This document shows positions 26,875 through 39,986 of a stretch of 64,000 bases of DNA, in pieces. The DNA is from AWTP1-13 sp963827545 (GTDB lineage: Bacteria; Pseudomonadota; Alphaproteobacteria; Rhizobiales; Hyphomicrobiaceae). The notes under the pieces are model-generated. The model saw only the letters and a program-made list of their open reading frames with translations, made no database searches and was not told the origin of the DNA. The position numbers and the translations under genes were made by a program. The stretch covers positions 186,001 to 250,000 of the forward strand of contig CAWHBI010000028.1 in the NCBI GenBank assembly GCA_963827545.1, written 5' to 3'. Each line of letters opens with the position of its first letter. The stretch's first letter is position 1.

Positions 26875-29190
26875 TCAGCCGTCCTCCTGGTGTAGCAACA
26901 CCGTTAGCGAGACGAGCAACGCAACACCAATCGGCACCCACACTGCCAGCGCCGGGGTAAGCAGACCGGCGACGCCAACTTGGCGCGAAACCTCTGCCAG
27001 CAAGAAGAAGCCGATTCCCCCAAGCATCCCCGTCAAAACCATAGTCTGTATCCCGCCCGAGCGGAATGACCGCAATGACACAGTGGCAGCCAAAACCACC
27101 ATCGCGATCAGGAGCGCCGGGCGCGACATCAGCAGGGCGTGCTGCATGCGGTATTTCGAGGCTGAAAGTCCTGCTTTTTCAGAGACTTCTATGAGATCTG
27201 GGAGCTGCCAGAACGAGACCGCAATCTCCGAGCCCAAGGCATCGCCCACCCGCTCCCTCGTCAAGTGGGTGCTGAGCGAATAAGTGTCGAAAATCTCGGG
27301 CTCCCGCAGGGGGCGTGAGATCGTGGCGCGGGTCATCTCCCAGTACCCGTCTTGCAGACTGGCTCGTTCGGCATCGATGCGCTCGATGAAGCGGCCCTGG
27401 GGGTCGAATTGAAAGGCGATCACTCCGGTCAGGGACAACCCCTGGTTGGCGACGGCGGTAGCGTTCATCACCGATTGCCCATCGGCCCCGTCTTGCCGCA
27501 GCCATGAGCCTCCCCCTGAGGACGCCAGCAATCCCGCCTCCTTGCCGAAAGCCTCTGCAACCATCCGCTCGGCCTCGGAGCGAGCGGCTGCCGCCATCGG
27601 GTTGAAGAAGGTGACGGCCAGGATACCCAGAACCAAGGTCACGGTGAGCCCCGGGCGAAGGAACTGCCAGACGGACATGCCAGCAGACCGCATCACAGTC
27701 AGCTCCGACCTGCGATTGAGGCTCAGGAGCGCACCGATGCTTCCCACCAACACGGCGAAGGCGAACAAGATCTCGGCGAACGCCGGCAGCCGCAGCAGCC
27801 CCATCCAGAGCAGGTCGGCCATGGAGAGGTCGGCTGCCCGGCGCGACAGGCGCAACAGCTCGATCATGTCGATCATGAAGATCAGACAGGCGCAGACAGC
27901 AAAGGCACCAACGATGCTGAAGAGAAAGCGCTTCGCGACGTACCGGCGGAGCGTCCGGCTCAGGAACAGCGAGCCACCCCTCGTCCTGCGCAGCTGCCGC
28001 CTCCTGCGGGCCGCCAGCAACCTGCCGAACAGCGCCTTTGGCCAATCCACGATACCCGCCACGAGGAGCCGCAGTCGCGAGGGCCGTCGCGGAACGACTT
28101 GCCTCTGCGTGGCGACGGCTGCGATCAGCCCGGCACCGATGGGTATGGCGTAGAGAAGAGGCCCGGCGGACGGTCGGACAACCGCAGCATTGGCGGCGGC
28201 GATGCCGAGGATGCGGCAGAGCGTAGCCACCGTGAAGGCGGCGATGACCGCGCTGAGCCGGCTCTGACGGGTGGTCTGGGCGCGGCCAACGAAGGCAAGG
28301 ACGATAAGAACGAAAGCGAATGCGTAGAGAGGGCTCGAAAACCGCTCATGCAACTCGGCGGTGATCCGCCCAGGGCTGGTCTTGTATTGGGGGTCGCTTG
28401 GATCCACGTCGAGCAACTCGGGCGTATAGCGTTCGCGGGGACGCGTGTACTGCGTCTGATCCGCCCGCTGCTCGAGCTGATTGAGGTCCACGACATACTG
28501 GGAGAATGCGATGATCTGCGGTGCGGTTTCGGTCTGGAGGCGGCGCACGATGTGCCCCTTCTCCATGCGCAGATAGGCGTTTCCGTCCTGCTTGATGATC
28601 TGGGCGTGCTCGGCGAGGTAGGAGGCGATCTGCTTGGGGTCCCGCGCGTCATGCATCAACAACCCGAGCAAGTGCCCGTCGAGATTGCGGTCGCGTATGT
28701 GGACGGTGAGCTTCGCCTCCGGCTCGGTGAAGCGCCAAGGCTGGATCACCTGGCCGATCAGGTCGGTGCGGACCAGGACCGAGTACTCGCGCAACAGCCT
28801 CTGGCTCCAGGGGCCGGCAATGTGGTTGACCGCCGACACGCCGAGCGCCACCAGCAGCGCCAGCACGCCGAGGGGCTTGAGCAGCACCCATACCGGCGCC
28901 CCACCGGCGGTCATGATGATCAGCTCGCTGTCGCTGTTGAGCCGGTTGAGCACGTGGATGGAGGCGATGAGCAGCGCGATCGGGGCGATCAGGGCCAGCA
29001 GGCTGGGGATGGCCAGCGTGGTCATGATGAGGAAGCGAAGGGCATCCTGCCCCTGACTGGTCATCAGCTCGAGCTGGCGCAGGGCCACCGCGATCCATAC
29101 GACGGTGGTGAGGGAAACGAGGATAAGGAGGACGGCTCCCGCCGCCTGCCAAAAGACGTATCGGCTGAGAATTCGGCCGAATGCCCTCAT
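26875..29190 (-). CDS. lptFG: LptF-LptG fusion: LPS export ABC transporter permease
   Basis: One 771-residue frame contains two YjgP/YjgQ permease units. The first half (1 to about 385) has the LptF pattern: span, GQDALRFLIMTTLAIPSLLALIAP, NSDSELIIMTAGGAP, a periplasmic domain, and closing spans. After a basic linker (about 370-400, RRRRQLRRTRGG) a second permease follows from LSRTLRRYVAKRF, with NRRSELTVMRSAGMS and its own periplasmic domain and spans. In other bacteria these are separate proteins of 350-400 residues that pair in the LptB2FG complex. No ATG or GTG is visible at the head of the second half, and no stop ends the first. The gene starts the minus-strand lptFG-lptD-surA-pdxA-rsmA run. 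Confidence 0.9.
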   Translation of the reverse strand: MRAFGRILSRYVFWQAAGAVLLILVSLTTVVWIAVALRQLELMTSQGQDALRFLIMTTLAIPSLLALIAPIALLIASIHVLNRLNSDSELIIMTAGGAPVWVLLKPLGVLALLVALGVSAVNHIAGPWSQRLLREYSVLVRTDLIGQVIQPWRFTEPEAKLTVHIRDRNLDGHLLGLLMHDARDPKQIASYLAEHAQIIKQDGNAYLRMEKGHIVRRLQTETAPQIIAFSQYVVDLNQLEQRADQTQYTRPRERYTPELLDVDPSDPQYKTSPGRITAELHERFSSPLYAFAFVLIVLAFVGRAQTTRQSRLSAVIAAFTVATLCRILGIAAANAAVVRPSAGPLLYAIPIGAGLIAAVATQRQVVPRRPSRLRLLVAGIVDWPKALFGRLLAARRRRQLRRTRGGSLFLSRTLRRYVAKRFLFSIVGAFAVCACLIFMIDMIELLRLSRRAADLSMADLLWMGLLRLPAFAEILFAFAVLVGSIGALLSLNRRSELTVMRSAGMSVWQFLRPGLTVTLVLGILAVTFFNPMAAAARSEAERMVAEAFGKEAGLLASSGGGSWLRQDGADGQSVMNATAVANQGLSLTGVIAFQFDPQGRFIERIDAERASLQDGYWEMTRATISRPLREPEIFDTYSLSTHLTRERVGDALGSEIAVSFWQLPDLIEVSEKAGLSASKYRMQHALLMSRPALLIAMVVLAATVSLRSFRSGGIQTMVLTGMLGGIGFFLLAEVSRQVGVAGLLTPALAVWVPIGVALLVSLTVLLHQEDG

Positions 29191-29576
29191 CCATCCCCCG
29201 GGAGTTCCACAGACCTCGGCAGCGCTCGTCCCTCGAGAAGCGCGTCGATTGAGAGGGTTAGGGCGTCACACAGCATGGTGGCGGAAAGGTGGCCCAGGTG
29301 ATGCCGCTGGCGCGCAGTGGCGCACCTGACATGCGCGAGGATTGCCTCAACTGCGTTGCAGCAGCACAGGCACCCGGGCTTGGGCCCCCCGCGTCGCGCT
29401 GCTTGCGTCCCTGCCGGGACCGGGTATGGTTGCGCAATCCCAGGGCTCCTCCCGCTCCGCACCGGTCTTGCTTGGCACGAGCCGCCGTTCAGCGCGCGGC
29501 GACTCCCACGGTTTTCGCCCAAGTGGGCTTGCGTCGCGAGGTGCCGGGGCCGACAGAACCCAGGAGATGATTGCCC
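29191..29576. other. Divergent promoter region between lptFG and pepA
   Basis: Nearly 390 bp between divergent genes. Frames here are scattered and unlike any family I know. Promoters for both directions are expected, but no strong consensus site was found by eye. Confidence 0.4.
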
Positions 29577-31104
29577 ATGGTTCAACCGCTCGAGATCCAG
29601 TTCCTGCCGCTGTCGACGGCGCCTGCCGGCATCGCAGTTGTCCTGGCGGGCGAGGAATTGGCCCTCGGTCCAACGGCACGCGGGATCGATGAGGCGAACC
29701 AAGGGGGCGCTGACCAAGGCGGCGCGCGCCGCGAGCTTCACGGGCAAGGCCAGAACGGCCATCGAAGTGCTGGCCCCGGCAGCGATCGACGTGCATCGGC
29801 TCATTGTGGCGGGTGCGGGGCGCGCGCCCAACGAACTCGACCGCCTGCGGCTCGGCGGCTTCGCATTCGCCCAGATCGCGGCGCGCAAGGCGGAAAGCGC
29901 CAGCATCGTCGCGGAGCCGGCCGACCTTGGTGAAGCGAGCGCGGAGGCTTTCGCCGCCGACCTGGCCCTGGGCGCGCTGCTCAGGAGCTACGCATTCAAG
30001 AAGTATCGGACGCGCAAGGGGGAGGCGAACGGTGAGAACGAGACGGCTGCGGATGGGCTGCAGAAGCTGCTTGTCCACTGTGCCAGGCCCGATGCCGCAA
30101 ACAAGGCGTTCCTGGGCCGCAAGGCCATCGCCGACGGTGTCTTTTTGGCGCGCGATCTGATCAACGAGCCCGCCAACATGCTGGGGCCCGTCGAGTTTGC
30201 CGAGCGCATGCGCGACCTCTCCCGCGGCGGTCTCTTGGTCGAGGTGCTCGAAGAGGACCAGTTGAAGGCCCTCAAGATGAATGCCCTCCTTGCGGTCGGG
30301 CAGGGCAGCGCCCGTCCATCGCGGGTGGTCGTTCTGCAGTGGCAGGGGTCCAAGTCCAAGCGAGCAAAGACGCTGTGCTTCGTCGGCAAGGGTGTTTGCT
30401 TCGATACTGGCGGCATTTCCATGAAGCCAGCGGCCGGCATGGAGGACATGAAGGGCGACATGGGCGGGGCGGCGTGCGTGGCCGGGTTGATGCTCGCGTT
30501 GGCTCAGCGCAAGGCGACGGTGAATGCCGTGGGTCTCATCGGCCTCACGGAGAACATGCCGTCGGGCTCGGCGCAGCGTCCAGGCGACATCGTCACCAGC
30601 ATGTCCGGGCAGACTATCGAGGTGCTCAACACCGACGCTGAAGGCCGCCTCGTGCTGGCAGACGTGCTCTGGTATGCCCAGGACCGCTTCAAGCCGCGTC
30701 TGATCATCGACCTCGCCACCCTGACCGGCGCCATCATCGTCGCCCTTGGCAAGGAGTACGCCGGGCTCTTCTCCAACGACGACCGCCTGGCGAAGGAGCT
30801 CGATGCCGCCGGAGAGGCGACCGGGGAGAAGGTGTGGCGCATGCCGCTTGCCAAGGCCTACGACAAGCTGATCGACAGCAAGAACGCCGACATGAAGAAC
30901 ATCGGCGGTCGCTACGGCGGCGCCATCACGGCCGCACAGTTCCTGCAGCGGTTCGTCAAGGACACGCCCTGGGCGCACATCGACATCGCCGGGACGGCCA
31001 TGGACTCGGGGCGCAACGAGATCAACCAGAGCTGGGGCGCTGGCTGGGGCGTGCGCCTCCTGGACCGGCTGGTCGCGGACAACTACGAGAAGGCGGACAA
31101 GTAG
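29577..31104 (+). CDS. pepA: Leucyl aminopeptidase (one-base frameshift near the 5' end)
   Basis: M17 metallo-aminopeptidase that removes N-terminal residues from peptides. The catalytic domain holds the metal-binding and active-site signatures: VGKGVCFDTGGISMKP, MKGDMGG, and NTDAEGRLVLAD. The N-terminal domain starts at ATG 29577 (MVQPLEIQFLPLS) but is in another frame from the rest. Removing one A of the AA at 29697-29698 joins IDEA directly to TKGALTKAAR. As given, the frame covering the catalytic part has no good start of its own. PepA divergent from lptF is standard in this order. Confidence 0.9.
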
Positions 31105-31213
31105 TGAGTGGTGTAGTTGGCTGATGCGTATAGTGCGCATACAACTATTTATAAAATTGCGCCGTTAGCCCGATAGTTTCCATAATATCTATTATGCAAA
31201 TCGACTTTGGTCC

Positions 31214-32233
31214 TTACTCCTGGTGGCCGAAACGGCTGCGGTAGGTCGAGGGGCTGAGCTTGAGCTCCTTGCGGAAATGATGGCGCAGGTTTGCACAGGA
31301 GCCGAAGCCGGCGGCGACGGCAACGTCATCAAGCGGTAACCGTGACGTCTCAAGAAGCTGTCGCGCCCGAGCCAGGCGGGCCTGCGCCAGCCACGCCCCG
31401 GGAGTGGTACCAGTGCCCGACTTGAAACGGCGTTGGAAGGTGCGGCGGCTCATGCCGGCCTGTACCGCGAGCGACGCAACGGTCGCAGCGGCTGCCGGCT
31501 CTGCGTGGAGGCGATCGAGAACCCGGCCGAGGCGCCCTCCCTCGCGCGGGCTCGGCACCGGCGCATGAATGAACTGGGCCTGGCCGCCGTCTCGATGCAA
31601 GGGCACGACCAGACGCCGCGCCACCATGTTTGCAGCAGCAGTGCCCCAGTCGCGGCGGATGAGGTGCAGGCTGAGATCGATGCCGGCGGCGCTGCCGGCC
31701 GCGGTCAACAGACGGCCCTCGTCGATGTAGAGCACATCGGGCACGACAGTGATCTCGGGATAGGCCTGGGCCAGGCGGTCGGCGTAGCGCCAGTGCGTCG
31801 TCGCCTGCTTGCCGTTCAGCAGTCCGCTGGCGGCGAGGACGAATACGCCTGAGCAAAACGATACAAGCCGTGCGCCTCTCTCGTGCGCACGCCGCAGGGC
31901 GCGCAGGAGCGCGGAGGGCACGGGCTCGTCCGCGCCGCGCCAGCCGGGAACGATGATGGTGCCGGCGCGCTCGGCGAGGGCCAGCCCGCCGTCGGTGGTG
32001 ACGCGGATGCCGCCCAGGGCCCGCAGGGGCCCGCGCTCGATGGCTGCGACCCGGAACCGGTACCAGTCCTCACCCATCTCCGGGCGGTCGAGCCCGAAGA
32101 TTTCGACCGCCACGCCGAACTCGAAGGTGCACAGCCCATCGTAAGCCAGGGCTACCACGAGACGGTTTTGGGGCGGGCGCGGGCGGGCCATGCGTTTTGG
32201 CACGATCTTTACGTTCATTGGCATTTGCGCCAC
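31214..32233 (-). CDS. ftrA: FtrA-like AraC family regulator with DJ-1/PfpI domain
   Basis: Residues about 25-190 form a GATase1/DJ-1-type domain (LVVALAYDGLCTFEFGVAVEIFG, FCSGVFVLAASGLLNG). Residues about 230-335 are an AraC-type double helix-turn-helix (LAVQAGMSRRTFQRRFKSGTG; VAVAAGFGSCANLRHHFRKEL). This domain order is that of FtrA/GlxA-type regulators. It is divergent from a rhodanese gene 70 bp away, a pairing often seen for FtrA, so that gene is a likely target. The start is GTG 32233 or one of the two ATGs just downstream. Confidence 0.87.
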   Translation of the reverse strand: MAQMPMNVKIVPKRMARPRPPQNRLVVALAYDGLCTFEFGVAVEIFGLDRPEMGEDWYRFRVAAIERGPLRALGGIRVTTDGGLALAERAGTIIVPGWRGADEPVPSALLRALRRAHERGARLVSFCSGVFVLAASGLLNGKQATTHWRYADRLAQAYPEITVVPDVLYIDEGRLLTAAGSAAGIDLSLHLIRRDWGTAAANMVARRLVVPLHRDGGQAQFIHAPVPSPREGGRLGRVLDRLHAEPAAAATVASLAVQAGMSRRTFQRRFKSGTGTTPGAWLAQARLARARQLLETSRLPLDDVAVAAGFGSCANLRHHFRKELKLSPSTYRSRFGHQE

Positions 32234-32302
32234 TAGTCGCCCGACCCTCGTGTGGTGTCAATAGGGTCCTCAGCGCCTGCAACCGTCGCAAGGAGCGCCA
32301 TC

Positions 32303-32713
32303 ATGCCGAGCCGCGTCAGCGCTGTCCCCGCTGCATCCTCAGCGAAGGCTGCGGAACACTTCGGGGCCAAGCTCCAGCTCGAGACCGACTGCTGGGACGT
32401 GCACGAGTCCCTGAAGTCCGGCCTTGCCGATTTCGTTCTGCTCGATGTGCGCGGGCGCACCGCGTTTGCCAAGGCGCACGTGCCGGGCGCCGTGAGCATG
32501 CCGCACGCCGACATCACCGAGGAACGGCTGCGAGCCTGGCCCGGCGATACCCTGTTCGTGGTCTATTGCGCCGGACCCCACTGCAACGGCGCCGATCGCG
32601 CCGCCCATAAACTTGCTGGCATGGGAAGGCCCGTGAAGATGATGATGGGCGGGATGACGGGTTGGGCGGACGAGGGCTTCTCGTTTGCGACAGCGGGCGA
32701 GGCGGCGGCGTAG
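32303..32713 (+). CDS. Rhodanese-like sulfurtransferase
   Basis: A single rhodanese domain of 136 residues. The conserved LLDVR, then HVPGAVSMPH, and an active-site loop beginning with C89 (YCAGPHCNG) are present, and a GGMTGW motif closes the domain. The loop has a second cysteine, which may act in persulfide relay. The start has a good SD (AAGGAG, 7-8 bp). Divergent from the FtrA-like regulator. Substrate unknown. Confidence 0.9.
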   Translation: MPSRVSAVPAASSAKAAEHFGAKLQLETDCWDVHESLKSGLADFVLLDVRGRTAFAKAHVPGAVSMPHADITEERLRAWPGDTLFVVYCAGPHCNGADRAAHKLAGMGRPVKMMMGGMTGWADEGFSFATAGEAAA

Positions 32714-32719
32714 GTTGCC

Positions 32720-33143
32720 TCAGTCGTCCGAGACCTGCACACGGCGCATGGACTTGACCGCCGATCGCCGCCTCTTTGCATCGCGGCGTTGCGCCTTCGA
32801 TGCGCGGGGCGGCTTGGTCGCACGCCGCGGGGTGGGCGGTATGGCGGCCTCGCGGATGAGCGCAACGAGGCGCTCGCGCGCGTCCTCGCGGTTGCGGGCC
32901 TGGCTGCGAAAACGATCGGCGGTGATGACGAGGACGCCGTCCGCGGTTATCCGCCTGCCGGCGAGCTTCGCGAGCCGCTGGCGCACCGGCTCGGGCAGCG
33001 ACGGCGAGCGCCGCACATCGAACCTCAGTTGCACGGCCGTCGACACCTTGTTGACGTTCTGCCCGCCGGGCCCGGAGGCGCGCACGAACACTTCCTCCAA
33101 TTCGGCCGGATCGATCCCGATGGTGGGCGGTGATATGCAGCAT
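32720..33143 (-). CDS. arfB: Ribosome-rescue peptidyl-tRNA hydrolase ArfB (one-base frameshift at the 5' end)
   Basis: Rescues stalled ribosomes by hydrolysing peptidyl-tRNA. The release-factor motif GGQ is in ASGPGGQNVNKV, and the basic C-terminal tail (PRASKAQRRDAKRRR) that enters the mRNA channel is present. The best start, ATG at 33143, reads MLHIT and then slips. Removing one base near 33127 gives MLHITPTIGIDPAELEEVF, the normal family start. Without correction the frame would have to begin at a poor upstream codon. Convergent with the rhodanese gene. Confidence 0.88.
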
Positions 33144-33219
33144 TGCGGCCAAGTCCCGGGTGTTGCGTTTCGTGGTATCAGATGCGCCGATCCTGAGCAC
33201 TGGGTTTGGAAAGGCCGCA

Positions 33220-34224
33220 ATGAGCATCGAGGCGCGCAAGTCGCTTGCCGATCTCCTGGCCGTCATGGCCGCGCTGCGAACGCCGGGCACGGGCTGCCCG
33301 TGGGATCTCGCGCAGAATTTCAAGACCATCGTGCCTTACACCATCGAGGAGGCCTACGAGGTTGCCGACGCCATCGAGCGGCAGGACATGGCGGGGCTCA
33401 AGGACGAGCTGGGCGACCTCCTGCTGCAGGTCGTCTATCACGCGCGCATGGCCGAGGAGCAGGGCGCCTTCGCATTTCCCGACGTGGCCGAGGCTATCAC
33501 CCAGAAGATGATCCGCCGCCACCCGCATGTGTTCGGCACCGAGGCCGAGCGCGCTGCCGGAGCCGCGCCGGGGTTCTGGGAGCGCATCAAGGCGGAGGAG
33601 AAGGCGAGAAAGGCGGCCAGCGTCCCCTCGCGCCATGCTGGGGTCCCCTCCCCCCTTGTGCCGGAGGCGCGTCTTCGACACGACGTGGGGGAGGGACAGG
33701 GAGGGGCGGATCCCAGGACGGAGACCTTTGGGGTTCCCCCCACCCCTAACCCCTTCCCACATCATGCCGGAGGCGTGTCTTCGACACGACGGGGAGGGGA
33801 AAGTGTGCTCGACGGCGTGCCCGCTGCCCTGCCGGCCCTGACGCGGGCGGTCAAGTTGCAGGACAAAGCCGCGCGCGTGGGCTTCGACTGGCCGTCGCTC
33901 GCGCCCGTGTTCGACAAGCTGAAGGAGGAGCTGGCGGAGCTGGAGGACGCCGTCGCGGATGGCGATAGGGCTAGCGGCCAGGCGAAGATCGAAGAGGAGT
34001 TCGGCGACCTGCTGTTCGTGGTCGCCAACGTTGCCCGGCATCTGGAGATCGACCCGGAAGCTGCACTGCGCGCCGCAAACCTAGAAATTCATCCGCCGCT
34101 TTCACGCCATCGAGCGCAAGCTGGCGGAGAGGGGCGCACGCCGGAGCAGTCGACCCTGGCCGAGATGGATCAGCTTTGGGACGAGGCCAAGGCGGAGGAA
34201 AGGGACGGCTACGGCGATCGCTAA
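33220..34224 (+). CDS. mazG: Nucleoside triphosphate pyrophosphohydrolase MazG with in-frame repeat insertion
   Basis: Hydrolyses NTPs/dNTPs to monophosphates. Two MazG domains are visible: LLAVMAALRTPGTGCPWD with the EEAYEVADAI and DELGDLLLQVVYHA metal-binding motifs, and a second with KLKEELAELEDAV and EEEFGDLLFVVANVARH. Between them about 65 residues (from about residue 133) are foreign. They are encoded by a two-unit palindromic repeat (33619-33809) that keeps the frame. Near the end, AANLEIHPPLS...GGEG is out of frame: a +1 indel near 34084 and a -1 in the G run at 34131-34134 would restore KFIRRFHAIERKLAERGRTPEQS. Start at 33220 has an SD and fits the family. Confidence 0.88.
   Translation: MSIEARKSLADLLAVMAALRTPGTGCPWDLAQNFKTIVPYTIEEAYEVADAIERQDMAGLKDELGDLLLQVVYHARMAEEQGAFAFPDVAEAITQKMIRRHPHVFGTEAERAAGAAPGFWERIKAEEKARKAASVPSRHAGVPSPLVPEARLRHDVGEGQGGADPRTETFGVPPTPNPFPHHAGGVSSTRRGGESVLDGVPAALPALTRAVKLQDKAARVGFDWPSLAPVFDKLKEELAELEDAVADGDRASGQAKIEEEFGDLLFVVANVARHLEIDPEAALRAANLEIHPPLSRHRAQAGGEGRTPEQSTLAEMDQLWDEAKAEERDGYGDR
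33619..33809. repeat. Two-unit palindromic repeat inserted in frame in mazG
   Basis: Two 27-bp cores, 33659-33685 and 33765-33791, differ at one base. Both read TGCCGGAGGCG, then C or T, then GTCTTCGACACGACG. Each is flanked by a C-rich left arm and a G-rich right arm that can pair (CCCTCCCC with GGGGAGGG type). The insert lies exactly between the two MazG domains and contains no stop in the mazG frame. Confidence 0.7.
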
Positions 34225-34329
34225 GCGTCCCGAGTCCGCCCAACGCGTAGGCCACTCGGGGCACCTCTTTCGTCATTCCGGCGCCGCTTGCAAGCGAAGC
34301 GCGCGAGCGGGACCAGGATGACGACCCAG

Positions 34330-37845
<3,516 letters not shown>

Positions 37846-38005
37846 GACCGGCAATTGGCGCTAGCAGCGCAATTCCTGCAAGGGGGAGTCGCCTCTGTGG
37901 AAAAGTCGTGAGAAACATCCACGCTGGTGTTCTTCCCCGGGATCGCTATATGGGAATCAAGCCCATAGCACTCATCCCTCAAATCATCGGCCGCCCAAGA
38001 CAAAG

Positions 38006-39094
38006 ATGCTGCGCGACATCATTGCCGACAACGCACCCCTGGCCCTGGCGCTCGGCGGCCTGCTGATCGGCTTCGTGTTCGGCGCGGTGGTGTACCGCAC
38101 CAACTACTGCGCCATGGGCTCCCTCAGCGACATCCACAACTTCGGTGATTTTCGCCGCTTCCGGGCCTGGGTGCTGGCGGCAGCCACGGCGCTGGTCGGC
38201 GCGCAGCTTCTGCAGGGCGCCGGCCTCGTCGCCCTCGACAAGTCGATGTACCTGGCTCCGACGCTCGGCTGGTTCGGGCACATTGCCGGCGGCTTCGTGT
38301 TCGGCATCGGCATGGTGTTCGCCGGCGGCTGCCCCAGCCGCAATCTCGCCCGCGCCGGCGGCGGTGACCTGCGCGCCATGCTTACCCTGATGGTGCTGGG
38401 CCTGGTCGCGTACATGACGATCGCCGGGCTGGTCGCGCCAGTGCGGGCTGCGCTGGACCGCGCGACGGCGTTCGGGCTGTTCGGCGCTCCCACGCAAGGG
38501 GTCGGCGACCTGCTCAGCGCGCTGACCGGCATCTCGCGCGGCTCGATCAATCCTGTCCTCACGATGCTGATTGCTGCTGCTGCGCTCGGCTACTGCTTCC
38601 TCGACGATCGCTTTCGCAATTCCCATGTCCACGTGGTTTCAGGTGTCGCTGTGGGCCTTACCGTCGTAGCTGGCTGGGCGCTCACCGGACTGGCCTTCGA
38701 CGACATGGCGACAAGGCCCGTGCCGCCGATCTCGCTCACCTACGTGCGGCCGGCGGGCGATGCCTTGCAGTGGCTCGCGCTCTTTACCGCCAGCCCCATG
38801 CCGGGCTTCGGAGTCGCCAGCGTATTCGGGGCGCTGCTCGGTGCGTTTGCGGCTGCCATGGCGATGGGCCGCTTCCGGCTGGCGACGTTCTCGGACACGG
38901 GCGATACGCTGCGCAATCTGCTGGGCGCCGCACTGATGGGGGTTGGCGGCGTGATGGCGCTCGGCTGCACCGTCGGGCAGGCGATCACGGGCGTGTCGAC
39001 GCTGGCGCTGGGCTCGTTCCTGAGCTTCGCCGCCATCGTGGCCGGCGGCTTCTACGGGCTCCGGCTGCTGGAGCGCTGGGTCCTTGCGGACTGA
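38006..39094 (+). CDS. YeeE/YedE family membrane transporter (thiosulfate uptake type)
   Basis: A 362-residue inner-membrane protein with about nine or more spans, of the YeeE/YedE family. TsuA/YeeE takes up thiosulfate through relay cysteines. The three key cysteines are visible: C35 (TNYCAMG), C109 (GGCPSRN) and C321 (LGCTVGQ). The duplicated half structure fits the family. No TusA-like partner lies next to it, and the rhodanese gene is 5 kb away. The substrate is therefore inferred from family only. Confidence 0.85.
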   Translation: MLRDIIADNAPLALALGGLLIGFVFGAVVYRTNYCAMGSLSDIHNFGDFRRFRAWVLAAATALVGAQLLQGAGLVALDKSMYLAPTLGWFGHIAGGFVFGIGMVFAGGCPSRNLARAGGGDLRAMLTLMVLGLVAYMTIAGLVAPVRAALDRATAFGLFGAPTQGVGDLLSALTGISRGSINPVLTMLIAAAALGYCFLDDRFRNSHVHVVSGVAVGLTVVAGWALTGLAFDDMATRPVPPISLTYVRPAGDALQWLALFTASPMPGFGVASVFGALLGAFAAAMAMGRFRLATFSDTGDTLRNLLGAALMGVGGVMALGCTVGQAITGVSTLALGSFLSFAAIVAGGFYGLRLLERWVLAD

Positions 39095-39206
39095 GCGCGC
39101 AATCACGGCCCCTCGCGAGAAAATGATCGCATGCGGCGCACGGCCCCGCCAGTTCCACCCAAATCCTGCGCTAAGCACCGCATCTCAAGAGAGAACGAGT
39201 TGTTCC

Positions 39207-39857
39207 ATGCGCATCGTTACACTGAGGCGTCGCGAGTTGCTTATCGGCGCAACGGCGGCGATCATCTCGCCACAGCTGGCGCCGGTTGCCACCGCGCAAG
39301 CTCAGCTGATCGTGACGCCGGGGCAGACAGAGGGTCCCTTCTATCCCGTGTCGTTCCCGGCCGACATGGATGCCGACCTCGTGCGCGTGCAAGGACAGCA
39401 GGCCCAGGCCCTGGGGCAGATCACGCACATCGCCGGCCGCGTGCTGAACAAGCGCGGCGAGGCGGTTCGCGGTGCTCAGGTCGAGATCTGGCAGTGCGAC
39501 GCCAACGGCATCTACAATCACCCGCGCCAGCCCGGGCTGCAGCGGCGCGATGCCGCGTTCCAGGGCTACGGGCGCACCGAGGTGGCTGCGGACGGCCGCT
39601 ATGCGTTTCGCACCATTCGCCCGGTCGCCTATCCCGGCCGCACGCCGCACATCCATTTCAAGGTGCACGCGCCTGGCGCAGGCCGGCTGACCACGCAGTT
39701 GTATATCGCGGGCGAACATCAGAATGCCACCGACGGCGTTCTCAGAGGCATCCGCGACGCCATGGCGCGCGAGAGCGTCATCGTGCGGCTCGATCCTGCG
39801 AACGACATCGAGGCGGGCAGCCTCAAGGGCATGTTCGACATCGTGCTCGACCTTTGA
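39207..39857 (+). CDS. Exported intradiol ring-cleavage dioxygenase-like protein
   Basis: A Tat-type signal (RRRELLIGATAA, residues 7-18) precedes a domain like protocatechuate 3,4-dioxygenase. The four iron(III) ligands can be assigned: Y103 (GIYNHP), Y142 (VAYPG), H148 and H150 (TPHIHFKV). At 216 residues it is a single-domain enzyme. It is co-oriented with a ThDP-dependent enzyme 214 bp downstream. No other aromatic-degradation gene is near, so its substrate is unknown. Confidence 0.87.
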   Translation: MRIVTLRRRELLIGATAAIISPQLAPVATAQAQLIVTPGQTEGPFYPVSFPADMDADLVRVQGQQAQALGQITHIAGRVLNKRGEAVRGAQVEIWQCDANGIYNHPRQPGLQRRDAAFQGYGRTEVAADGRYAFRTIRPVAYPGRTPHIHFKVHAPGAGRLTTQLYIAGEHQNATDGVLRGIRDAMARESVIVRLDPANDIEAGSLKGMFDIVLDL

Positions 39858-39986
39858 CGAGAGGCACGTCCCGCGTGGGTCATCCCCCGGCCTTCGCCGG
39901 AGTCGACCCAACCTACGCCAGCCCGCGCAATTTTCCCTATCGTTCGGCCGGTCGAGCGCGATAGACAGGTGCGCGAACGGGGTGCG

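Noticed and set aside
31105..31213. A+T-rich gap after pepA with a weak inverted repeat as a terminator
   Set aside because: The stem is short and interrupted and has no T-run in the right place. It was not strong enough to annotate.
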